Shown here in pieces: positions 1 to 12,300 of a DNA stretch of 64,000 bases; positions within the stretch are counted from its first letter, which is position 1; the number at the start of each line of letters is the position of its first letter. The translations under genes were made by a program, and so were the position numbers. This DNA is from Gymnorhina tibicen. Lineage: Eukaryota; Chordata; Aves; Passeriformes; Artamidae. Under the pieces are notes generated by a model that saw only the letters and a program-made list of their open reading frames with translations, ran no database searches and was not told where the DNA came from. The stretch is taken from assembly GCA_013399875.1 (NCBI GenBank), contig VXAZ01001058.1, positions 1,856,880 to 1,920,879 of the forward strand, written 5' to 3'.

Positions 1-148
1 CTAGCTCAGTCTCAGTCTGCCAAACACGCCTGGATCCTCTGGAGAGCCTCTGCTCTAACTGCTCTGCCTTACCTTGAGCTGAGGGTGGATGTGCTCATCT
101 GCAGCCACAAAGCCCAAAAGTTGGGTCTCCTTATTTTTTCCCTTGCAG
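1..148 (+). other. SCARB1: 3' end of SCARB1 intron 1
   Basis: This stretch ends in a pyrimidine-rich tract (about 130-144) and a CAG acceptor directly before exon 2. No coding sequence is seen in it. Exon 1, with the start codon and promoter, must lie upstream of the window. Confidence 0.85.
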
Positions 149-306
149 AACGTCAGGATCAACCCCAGCAGCATCTCCTTCCAGATGTGGAAAAACATCC
201 CTGTTCCTTTCTACTTGTCGGTGCATTTCTTCGAAGTGCTGAACCCCAAGCAGGTCCTCCAGGGAGCGAAGCCGGTGCTGAACCAGCGTGGACCCTACGT
301 GTACAG
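149..306 (+). CDS. SCARB1: SCARB1 exon 2
   Basis: The exon encodes residues starting NVRINPSSISFQMW and ending RGPYVY plus two bases of the next codon. It is the membrane-proximal start of the ectodomain, just after the first transmembrane segment. Its length of 158 bp equals the human exon as I recall it. The acceptor is a normal pyrimidine tract plus CAG. The donor AG/gtcggg is weak: the +3 to +6 positions depart from gtaagt. Confidence 0.96.
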
Positions 307-3300
307 GTCGGGTGCCACTTGTGGTCCAGCTTGGCGTGAGCCTGACCACTGTGCTGCCTGCCAGGCTGCTGGCTGGCTCCTCTGGCAGGGGGACATGGCA
401 TCAGCAGGCTTGGTGAGAGCCCAGTGGCACTGGATTTTAAAGTGACCCAAATGTGCTCTAATTGCTCTGATCAATGCTAAAGACACACGTAGGACCTCTG
501 GCCACTGAGGCAGTGAGATTGGTGGGTGCTCAGTCCTTTCCTGGGGCCTGTTGGGCAGGCAGACCTGGGCTGATGTGGTCCAAACATGGGTATGAGGGGT
601 GGTGGGTGGCCCTGTCTTCGGAGTGCTCTTCTTTTATCTTCTTTGTGCATTTAAGAGCCCAGCTCTTGAGCTGGAGTTGCCTCGATATCAAACTTTGTGG
701 GTCAGTCCTTATCTAACGTGAAACCCAGAATGTGCCTAACATGGTCATGGGAGCCAGCGTGGAGAACAAGCATGGAGCACTAACGCTGGGTCAGCCCCAC
801 ACACAGCAGGGCTGGGTCTATTTGCCACAGCTGAGAATGGTGGCTGAAGCCCCAGGTGTTTCTCACCTCCTGAAAGAGCAAGCAATAACTGGTGTTGAGC
901 CTGTGAACTTCCCTGTGAACAGTGATCTTCAACACCTCAGTGCCCACACTGATGTGGTGAGCTTAAACCAGCAGCCTAAGCAAGCTCATGTGGGAAGATT
1001 ACTGCTTAATCCAAAGCTGTTTGAGCAGTGTGGAGGGGAAGCCTGCAGTATGTATATGCCCTTGTTTCCTCTGGCAGTGCAGGCCACACCGTGTGGGTTC
1101 TGCATGTTGTGATCCTATCACTCACTCGGCTTGGGGAAAAGCTTCACTTTCTTTAAATAATAATAAACAAAGGTTTGAAGCTTATTAGTGTTCTTGTGTT
1201 CTGCTGAGCAAGAGTAGTGCCCTTCCCTAATGTGGGCTGTAAAACAGGGGCTCCACAGTGAAGGACTTTCGCTGTTTTTGCTGGTGAGTTGAGCTTCAGT
1301 TCCTCCAGGAGCAGTAACAGGCTTGTGATGCTGGGGACCACCTCACACTGCTGCAGAGCACTGCAGCCTCCGTGTGACTGGGGCTGCCCTGTGGCGTGGG
1401 CTGAAGTCCAGCAGCACTGGGCAGCGTGCAGGACACAGATGGCCTGAAGCCCTGAGGAGCAGAAGGGCCACGAGGCCGTGTGGAGGGTCAGGCTGCCCTG
1501 AACCCAGGAGCCATCAGTGGGCTTGGGAGCAAATCAGTGTGGGCTCACTGGTGGAACATGTGGCGTCTTGGCTGGTCCTCTCCTGTTTGCAGGTTGTTTT
1601 GGTGTGTGGGTAGCTGCGCACCTCTCTGATGTGGCTGGGCTTTCCAGTGGCTGTAGGTGAAGCAATGGAGGAGACTTAGGCTTTTGTCTTCAGTTTCTTG
1701 GGTATCGAGTTGGGAGGAAACACTTTGTGTCTGCAAGAATCCTGTCAGGGATGCCTCTCTCCTGGGCCACCTTCTCCTCCTGCCAAACCCTAACCGTGGC
1801 TGGGGTGTGAGGTTTATATCTATTCCCACACTGCCTCCCCAGCTGCTCTGTGGCTCCTTGCTGGGGTTTGGTCTCCTTCAAACCCAGGCCTGTGCAGGCC
1901 ATCCTTGCTCCACAGGCTGCAGGGGCTCTGCCTGGGGGAAGGCTCCCACGATCTCTCGTCCCTTTGCAGGGAGTACAGGTATAAAACAAACATCACGTTC
2001 CATGACAATGACACCGTTTCCTACCTGGAGTACCGGAACCTTTTCTTCCAGCCAGACCTGTCCAGTGGCACCGAAGATGAGTACGTCGTCGTGCCAAACA
2101 TTTTGATGTTGGTGAGTGCTCGTTGCCTGGATGGGTTCCACCTTCTGAGCTTGCGGGGAGGGTGGTGAAGCCAGCACTGAATTACTGAATCGCTTTCTTG
2201 TGGGCCTTAAGGCTCGTCAAACAATGAGGTGGTTAAGCTCTCATAAAATGCAATTATCTTCAATCTGGGTGTTAATTGTTCTGTTGGGCTGCCACTGTTC
2301 CAAAACCAGAGCGTGCAGAGGGGCTGACAAAGCAGCTGGGCTTGAATAAGCAACTTCACCTGAGCATCCTGTGGGGAAATCAAGCCTGTGAGCCCTCAAC
2401 TGCTTTCTTCCCAAACTGGGAATAAATGAAGAGCCTCAGTCTGCCCAGAGGATTCCTCTATAGGGGCTATAGATGGGAGCAGCAGAATGATTTTGCTTAG
2501 CTCCAAAAATGCTTCCTCTTTGGTAAAGATGGGGCTCTCATCGCAGAGGTTTGTTTTCTTTCCCAGGGAGCAGCTGTGATGATGGAAAAACTGCCAAACA
2601 TTTTGAAGATTTTACTGAGTGGAGCCCTGGCTGGCCTGAAGCAGGAGGCGTTCATGAACCGGACGGTGGGGGAGATCATGTGGGGGTATGAAGACCCCCT
2701 TATAGACACGATAAATACGCTTGTTCCCGGCCTGATCCCTTTCAAGGGGAAGTTTGGATTGTTTGTGGATGTAAGTAAGGTGTTGGTTGGGAATGCTAAA
2801 ATCACAGCAATATTGATCTTGGGGATAGCTCAGACACTCAGCTGAGTAGAAGTTGAGGAGCTGACGGTCTGTGAGGCACCCCTAGAGCTGATGGAGCACC
2901 CCCAGTCAGTAACGTGTTGCATCCTTGCTGTGTGCAGTACGTTGAAAAGCCGTTCCTTCTCTCTGCAGTTCAACAACACCAACTCAGGACTGTTCACTGT
3001 AAACACGGGCATGAAGGACATCAGTCAAGTTCACATGGTGGATTCATGGAATGGGCTAAAGAAGGTGAGTGTCTTGGCTGCAAACCTTTAATAATGGGGC
3101 AAGCTGGAAGCTCTGGGTGCTGTTGTGCATGGGTCAGGTTTGAAAACAAGTTTCTACAGGACTTTGAGTGCTGCAGCTTCTGTTCTAGCAAGTTGCCAGG
3201 AGGCAGCCATGTGGCAAGAGGCCCGTCAGAAAGCATTAAATTAATCTCCTCATGGGTTTCACTTGGACTCCCTTGCAGTGCTCTTGGAGCCGGTTGCCTC

Positions 3301-6300
3301 TTAATGGCTGAAGTCTCAGGCTCCCGTGGCCCGTGTTGAAGGTGTTAAAACTCTTGTTAAAGGATGCTTTACTCTTCCCTTGCGGAATTCTGCTCCTAAC
3401 TAAAATCAGCTGAATCTAGAGATCAGTCACTGGGGACAGGTGGATCTTGTCCATTAACTGGGTGGATGTTTGACTCTCAGAATCACGGCGGCTGGAAAAT
3501 ACGCCTAAGGTGGGAAAGATCTTTGATGCTGCCATCCCAAGCTGCTATGGAAGCAGTGTGGGGTGGTGGACGTTCCCTGCAGGGCTGAAAGCTGACTGCA
3601 GCAAGCTCATCCTTCTGAGTTCTTCTCTCTACACTTGTCCCACAGGTGAGCTACTGGCGGAGCAGCCAGTGCAACATGATCAACGGGACAGCGGGGGAGA
3701 TGTGGCCGCCGTTCATGTCCCCGACCTCGCTGGAGTTCTACAGCCCTGATGCCTGCAGGTGAGGCCACAGCTGCCAGCCTGTCCCCGTGCAGGTGGCAGG
3801 AACACGCTGCACCCATCCTGCGCACGCAGAGCCCCCGTGCAGTGACGCAGAGGGCTCAGGATCTGTTTCTGTAGTTAAAAGTTCAGCTGCAGTTTGGGGT
3901 TGCGGTATCTGAGCTTTGCAAACAGCGTAGCTGCCTGATTATCAGCATCTTGTGGTCCATAAATACCTTCCACATCACTGGAGAAGTCCAACTTGCCCTA
4001 GGTGAATGAGTACAAGATAACCAGATGTGGCTATCTTATGAAGATAAGATGTGGGCAGTGAGAAGGAGAAGTAAGGGTTGTCAGAGGGAAATGCAACTGT
4101 AACTGTTTGCAGACTCTTTCAGCTGACTAAACTCTTGGAGAAATTATGTCAGGGGGGAAACTCTTGCCACCATTTCCAGGCTCTTTCTTCTTTTTTTTTT
4201 CTTTTTTTTTCTTTTTTTTTTTTTTGCTCCTGCTTGTATAAGACACCCTGACCTTAGCTGATCACACAGGGGTCAAAGTACCTATGCCTGGAGGCTGGAA
4301 GGAGGGGAAGCAGGCACAAAACCCCTGTCCCTAACTCGGGGAAGATAATGATAATTTGGGCTTTGTAGATAGTGCTGCAAAGCAAGCAAGTGCTCATGTT
4401 GAACAGAGAACAATGACCTCTTCAGTGAACAGCTGAGCCGAGCGATAGCACAGGGATTCCTCTACACAAGGGACATCAGCAAGCACCAGAATGACCCGGA
4501 GCCAGGAGTTTACAGGGAAGTTTACCTCTAACCGAAGTTTAAAACACACATACCTGTTCCTGTAAAACTACAGAAAGCTCTGGAACAGAGCATGCTTCCA
4601 GTGAAGTGGAGGAAACCAAGCTTGGTTTCTTGTTGGCACAGGAAGTTCCTGCCACACAGAACTTCACCTGTGGGACAAGTGGGGAAGTGGCTCAGCTGCT
4701 CAGACAGTGGTGTGTCTTCTCCCCAAGCCTCTGCCTCAGCCTCTGTTCACCCAGGGTCACGAACAGCAGTTGGCAGGCTAAGAGCATTCCTGCCTTGCTG
4801 CAGGACAGGCAGGGCCCGTCTCCTGTGCTCTGTGCACGTGAAGTGCCACTGATGCTGAGATGCAGCTACCGAGGTTTCATGCTGCTGATGTGCTACAGCA
4901 ACCTCTGTCTCCTTGCTGGAAGGTGAGCAGAGCCAAGAGGCACAAACATAACTGCTGAACGTGCCCCGAATTGCCCATCCTTGGTCCCAGCATCAGAAGG
5001 CCTCTGTAGGAATGAGCATCCCCTTGGCCTGCCCAGGCTGTCCTAGGTGCCCTCTGTGACCCTTTCTGTGATTCTCTGATCCCTGCAAGCCTCACTCAGG
5101 TGTGAAGGGAGCAAACTTTTGTCCTGGAAGCTTGCATCGGTCCTGGCCAGCTGGTAGCAATATTGCAGCACAACATCAATAGCCTCTTGTAGCAAGGAAA
5201 AAAATGTTGCTCTGTCACGTAGAGAAATTTTCCACTCCCCTGGCAGCCTGTTGCTGGAGTTGGCCTGCGAAAGAGATTTACCCTGTGTTTGTGCCCTGTA
5301 ACAGAGCACCTCGGAGCCAAGGCTTGCATAAAGTGGGCATTATCTTTTGGAGAGCAGCCCTGGGGATTACTACATGCCTTTAAACAAATCTCACCTGGAT
5401 ATAGCAAACAGACATAAGCCTGTGGTTTCTCTCCATAACTAGTCCTGGCCAACCCTTTAGATGTGCTTAAAGCATGGAAAGCAAAAGGCATAAATATTCA
5501 TTCCCCATCCAAAGCACTGCTCGGAGGGTTTATCTTGATCTCAAAGTCTAAGTTACATTGCAACTGCATCTTATCCAGCCAAGATAAGAACCCAGTCCTG
5601 GGCTGGGAACCTGTTGGCTAATCCTGTTCCTTCTCCACTGAAACCCTTCCAGATCCATGACACTGGTGTACGAGCAGTCTGGGAAGTTCAAGGGTGTGCC
5701 CACCTATCGGTTCGTGGCGCCCAAAACCCTCTTCGCCAACGGCACAGACTATCCACCCAACGAGGGCTTCTGCCCCTGCATGCAGTCTGGCATCCAGAAC
5801 GTCAGCACCTGTAGGCTCAGTAAGTCCTTTCCCCCCTGGCTCTCCTTTGATGGACAAATACTAAATTTGAGATGCAATACAAGCTTGGCTGTCTGGAAAA
5901 TCAGCTCTAGCGTCTGCTGGGCTCTGCGTGCACTCCCACAGGCCCCTCAGCAATGAGGGAAAGAGGGAAAGCCCTTGTGCCCGAAGTTCCCTCGGTCCCC
6001 AGCCCTATGACAGCCTGGCATTTGTGGGAATGCCTGAGGATGCAGTGGGGACGTTGCATCCCCTGGGCTGGCGGTGGGAGCAGGCAGGGGAGCAAGGAAG
6101 AGGCAGCCCATGCAGCTGCCAAATTAAATGTTAACTTTGGACACTGAGTGTGCGTCACGCAGGAGCGACAGTCCAGACTGGGTGTCCTAACTCGTGTCTG
6201 GGAACAGGGAGTTACCATGGCTGGAGACAGTGGCTGGTCCTTAACCCTCCCCGAGCAATGGAATGACCTGTGGGGAGGGAAGGGATGGAACTTGTGGTTT

Positions 6301-9300
6301 GGGAGGAGAAAATACAAAAGCCTGGTCAGAACAAGTTCTGCAAGGCCGTGAAAATGTGAGGAAAAGCTCTTAGGGTGGGTGTGGAGGAGTTTAAGATGTC
6401 TTTAATCTCACGCAGATGCACCGATGTTCATTTCCCATCCTCACTTCTACAATGCCGACCCGTCCCTGGTGAACGCAGTCGAAGGCCTGCACCCCAGCAA
6501 GGACCAGCACGGGCTTTTCCTCGATGTGCACCCCGTGAGTGAGCCCACCAGGGTCCTCCCCTCACCCCCGGGACCTGCCCAGGATGGGGGGGGGACCCTG
6601 CCATCAGCTGAGTGGTGGCAGCACTCTGCTCTCGTGGCACTGATTTGAGCAGGTTCCATAGTGCAAAGACTGGCGAGGACACATGCAGATAAAAATATCA
6701 AAGCCATAAACTAATTGAATAATTAGCCTGGCTTCTAGAGAATTGCAGAACTAATTATAAACATAATTGTTTCGATAAGCACAGTGAAGTTCTTTTCACT
6801 GACTCAGGCCTATAACACCAGGAGGTGTATCTAGCAGCAGCCCAGCTATGCCCCAAATCTGCAAAGGCACATTGCCATGAGAACTGGCTGGCAAAGTCTG
6901 AAGACCATGCTGTGGCTCAAGCTGGCACCTCCATTTTTGGGCTGGCTTCTTCCACTCTCTCAACCTGCCCATCTGGAACTGACTGCTTTTGCACTGGGCT
7001 GCTGCTGTGTTACATCCCTCACGCACCTACAGCGAGAGGGTGAAGTCACTGCTCCAGAGGGGATGATTTGGGCTGTCCTGAGGCATCGTTGTCCCAACTG
7101 CTGATGGGAAAGGGATTTTGGGATTTTCCACCCACAGCCTGTGTTGTGCATGGTCAGTTTTTCCAAATGTTCAGTGATGTTGGCTCCAGCAAAAAACCTA
7201 TTTCCCTCTTGAGGTAAGGCAAACTGTGTGTGTTATCTAGGCGCTGGGTTCTGACTGCTTTTCTTATCGTGGTTATGAAAATCTAATTAAGTTTATTACA
7301 GTATTACACATCTATTGATAACAGTACAGTTAACTATATTTTTATCTAGCTGCAGGCTGCTGACTACAAACGGCAACAGTCCAACAAAAACTCTCTGCTT
7401 GTAAAAATGTGTTGCAAAACTGCGGAGTCATGAGAAACCAATGTCTTAATGGGTGTCAGCAAGATCGGCTCTGAAGTGTGATGTTTTCGTGGTCTTGGGG
7501 TGTTGCTGGACAGGGTCTGTTGGTCCCTACAAAGTCACTTAGAAGTTACTGATGAATTGGTCTCTCCCTGTGCAGATGACGGGCATCCCCATGAATTGCT
7601 CCATCAAGCTCCAGCTGAACCTGTACATAAAGCAGGTGTCTGGTATAATGTAAGTGGTCACCTTCTAGAAATGTCCATCTGCCTTCCCTGAGCAGGGAGT
7701 TCTGCTGATGCTGAGGTTGCTGCAGAGTTTACTCTCCCCAAAGATGAAGGATCTTTACCATGACCAATTGTCCTATTGCTGGAGCCAGCTGGCTCCTGCT
7801 GAGACATCAGCCATTCCAGTGACCACAGGTTCCACCCTCTAGCAGTGCAGAGCGTGGCTGCCTGCTTGCTCAGCTCGGGCAGTGTCCCTGTCCCTGAGGA
7901 TGGACGGTTCCTCCTGGTGAGGAAGGAGCTGTTCACCTCCCTTGTGCTGCCTCTCAGGAGTCACCTGCAACATGCAGAGGCAAAACACGCTCTGCCTGCA
8001 GGGTAGAGAGTGAAGCCTGTGTCCAAAAGGACACTTGCAGTTCCAGGAAAGCAAACAGGAGGTCTCTGTAACCAAACTGTGTGGTGCCAGCTGTTAAATA
8101 CCAGCCAGGGTGGGAGTGTGCTCTCGCTGCTTTGGCTGAGGGGCAGCCACCTGCAGACTGCCCCCATGGTGCCAGCTTGGCTGCACCACCCTGTGGTGGC
8201 ACCCAGGTGACTGAGACATGAACTTCAGCATTCTGGTTCACTGAGTTTCATCTCCCTGGAGCCCAGGTTTGGGATGGCACTTACTGCTGTCCTTGGGCAG
8301 TTAAGCCCCCATGGAAGCATGAGCTCTGCTCTTGTGTGAAAAGCACAGGTTGGACCTGGTCCCCCACGGTGGGAGCAGCTCACTGGAGCAGCAGGGATTG
8401 CCACCTGCTTACGCTGGTTTCCTGGCCACTCTCAGCCTGTCAGACATGTCCCCTTAGGAAGAGTTATGGTGCTAATTGTGACCTGATCAACCATAAACCT
8501 AAGTGTGTGTTTCTTCTTTGATTTTCTTCCCCCCAGTCAAACTGGGAAGATTAAGCCGGTGGTCCTGCCGCTGCTGTGGTTTGCAGAGGTGAGCTGCCTT
8601 CCTCGGCCTGATTCTGCAGAGCCTCTCCTGCTTCCCCATCACCCAGTGCTGGGGACACTCCACTTTGGATAAAGCTTTAAGCCAGACAGACTAATTAAGC
8701 ACCAACAGAAGGCTTTTCAATACTTGAATAATGGCTGTGCCATTAATCCCTCTGAGCTGAACAAACCCTGCACTATACTTGGTAAATCTCTGGCTCTGCC
8801 CTAGATGTGGGGTTAAATAGGGCTCTGGACAGAGCTGCCAGCATCCCTGTCCTCATGTGGGCCAGGGAGTGCAGCCTCCAGCTGTGGGTGCACGTCCAGC
8901 TGACGCCAGCTATTTAGTAAAAGCTTCTAGCCCGACTGAATCTTGCATAAATTCCCTAATTTATGCTGGGAGGTGGTGGGAGAGGAATCATTCAGCTGTG
9001 GACGGGAGGGGGAAATGCCACTGACAGCTCTGCTTTTTTGAGCAGAGTGGATCCATCGAAGGCTCAGTCCTAAAGCAGTTTTACAACAACCTGGTGCTGC
9101 TCCCGTCGGTGCTGGACTACGTGCAGTACATCTTCCTTGGGCTGAGTGTCCCACTCATTATCTCAGCAGCTGTGCTCATGGCAATGAGTAAGGTAAGAAC
9201 CTGCAGCTGCCCGATGGCAAATGCTGCGAGTCAAATCAGACTCAATCAGACGATGTAGTTTGGGCTGACAATCTAACGTGTCTGAGGAAACACTGGCTGA

Positions 9301-12300
9301 CGCCACCAGCAATCTCCTAATGGTGCCAGGTGCCAGCAGAGAGCAGCAGGACTTCCTTAGCCATCTAGAAACTGGGCTGCAAATAGATAGCATGAAGCAT
9401 TTCTGGCTTTCTTGGTGCACAGCACTGATGGAAGTGGCTTCCTGAAGGAGGAGGTATTTCTCAGCTCACCCAGCTAACGAGGAAACAAGCCTAGTTTATC
9501 AACCCAGCCGCCACACAAGGCAGCAGCAGGTCTGTGCCGTTGCACAAATCTGCCTCTCTGTAGGGTCCCAACAGTTTTCCAGTCAGAGCAGAGCCTCCTC
9601 CAGAGGATGGAGCTATCTGAACACAGCGTGTTAAGTGAAATGCAGTTGCTGTGTTCTTGCAGAGGGGACGCAGCCACTGCGGCCACTTCTTAGCCCAGCA
9701 CAGATTCTGCATTTCCTTGAAACGCGCTTGGTTTCTGTGCAAACTGCTCCAAAGAGCTCTGGAAGTGAAACCCTCAGAGCCTTTGTGGATCTGGGCTTAC
9801 TGAGAAGCGAAGACCTTTGAAGCCTGCTGGGAGCTGGGCCGTGGGGCGGCCGGGCAGTGGGGTGAGGCTGAGCTGAGCTGTCAGGACTGAATATAAAACA
9901 GCCAAAACACTCAGTGGAGATCTGTGGCTCTGGCTCCACAGTGACCTGATAACACTAAGCTCTCTACAAGCTTTAGTTCTCCAAGTAGAGATCTAACCCC
10001 CTACCCTAACCCTGTATCAAAGGAAGCTGATTTAGCTTTGCACTGCAGTCAGGTGGCTCAGGCTGGCTCTAAAGCTGTGGAGGTGAAGAGGCTGCTTGTG
10101 GAATAAAAGGCAATGCCTGGGATGAGAGCAGACTAAGGGGAGGCCTGTGTGAGGGGCTGCCTTTGCTCAGCTGGTTACTGCCCTTCCTCAAACACCGATG
10201 CAAACCCACCTTAAATAATGCCAGGGTTCTCGGAGTATCACGTAATTGGATTTTAATCAAGTCTACAATTACTTAAGTGACTTAAACACATGATCCCAAA
10301 TCCCTTTGTTCCTCCACGCACTTCCCTGCAGGGTGGGAGTGATGCTAGGGCCCAGCATGGAGCCCAGAGCTCACCACCAAACCCTTACTGTGCTCCCAGG
10401 ATGGTCCTGGGATGAACTGCCCCACTTCAGCACATGTGAGTGGTTGCTGGCAGACGGGCTGCAGGCTGCTGCATGACCCCAGGGGCTCTGAAAAAGGGCT
10501 TGGCAGCTATTTCTAACACCTTACGCAGCCCTGAGCTGACATTTCCTCAGCCTGCTTTGTGCAAGTCTTAATTCCTGGTATCAAAGAGATTTAACCATGC
10601 TAGGAAAGGGCCAGGGAGAAAAGCTGGATTTTAAGCTCACTCAAGCCAACTGAATATCTGCTCGTGAAATATCCCAAACCCAGGCATAAGCCAGCTCTAT
10701 TTCTGTGCTCAGCCAAAAGAGTCACGAAGTGTTAGAACTAAAAAATCAACGTCAGGAAGTGCCTGACTATCTGGAAAGTGATTAAAAAGCTTCAATGACC
10801 TTACCAATCTCTAAGAAAGCTGTACAACAACACATGAACGTCTCCTCCTAATGAGTAGATAAGAGCTTGTAAACTGGATGACAGCGATCTGCAGCCAAGG
10901 TGTGTTCCTCATTTGATTGAAGTGATGCTGATCTAGCCCTGATTGTTTAATCGTGCACAGTTCTGCCTCCTGAAGTCACAGGCGATGTCAGAGGGGACAC
11001 TGAGCGGGGACATTGTCCACACCTTCACGTGTCTGCCAGCGTGAAGGTCTCCCTGAACCCGGCTCCTCCCTCGGGTGTCTTGTGTGCCTCTGGCTTCTGG
11101 AGGGAGCAGTGTGCTCTGAAGCCAGTGCAGATGAGGTGCTGTGAAGCACTTAAATCTTAGTCTAGTTCCTAGTGGAGCCAGTTTGAAATGCATCTGTTGG
11201 ACTCGCAGCTCTAAAAAATGCAGCATCTCTACAGGGGTAAAACACCCCCAGACATTGTAGCTTCTCTGCCATTGTGGCCTGAAGCCTGTGTGGTGACACT
11301 TTTAAAAGGCAAACAGACCATTTTAAAACTGGCTTGACACTGAACAAAATCTTAAATAGGACTTAGTTTAATCTAAATTTCGAAATCTTCATTAATAACT
11401 AGATTCTAGTTAAACAGTGATTTTTTCGAATCTCCTCCGAAAATTGGAACCCTCGTGAAATTCGTGTCCAAGTGCACCGTAAACTAGACTGATTGTCTTC
11501 TAGGAAAAATGCTCTTTATTTTGGAGTAGCAATAAAAAGAGCTCAGACAGTTATAAGGCAAACCAGGCCACCTCTGCCACAAACCTGCCTCCGGTTAAGG
11601 AGACGGTGTTGCGGGAAGCCAGACTGTAGGTGGGTACCCAGCCAAGGTAACACGCTTTCCTCTCGTCCTGATTTGATTAAACTTCACTTAAAACCAATCA
11701 AATGAAATGTTTGCTGCGCACATCTCCCAGACGTGCCCTCCTGGCAAGCGTTGATGGAACGGTGTTGTCTCCTGGCTTTATTCGGGGCAATTTAGATGTC
11801 TTAAAACTGGCACTTAACCAGGTTGCAGGCACGTGCTCTTATTGTTTCTCCTGGTGTACCTGATCTGCAGCCCTAATAACGTCAGCAGGGATCGGGGGAA
11901 AAGTAGGATTGGTGTGAGGAAATACTTCTCTTGCCTATTTCCCCCCCCATCTCCGAGTGTTTGAGATCCAGAGGTAAGTTTTTTGAATGGGTGAAAGCTT
12001 GTGGGGTAACAGAAGTAGTCCCCTGGTGGGTGTCAGCCCTCCCCTGCATGCAGGGAGCCTCAACAGGGAGGCTTTCAAGAGGGAATTTCTGATGTGTAAA
12101 ATATCTGGGTTTGTATTACAGGAACACAAAATCACTGAGTCGTTGAGGTTGAGGGGACCTCTGGAGCTCTTCTATTCCAATCCCTCTGCTCAAGCAGAGT
12201 CACCTAGCTCAGCACCATGTCCAGATGTCTCTTAATACCTTCAGGGATGGAGATTCCTCAGGGCAGCCTGTTCCCGTTTTTACAGTTTTCACAGAAAAAA

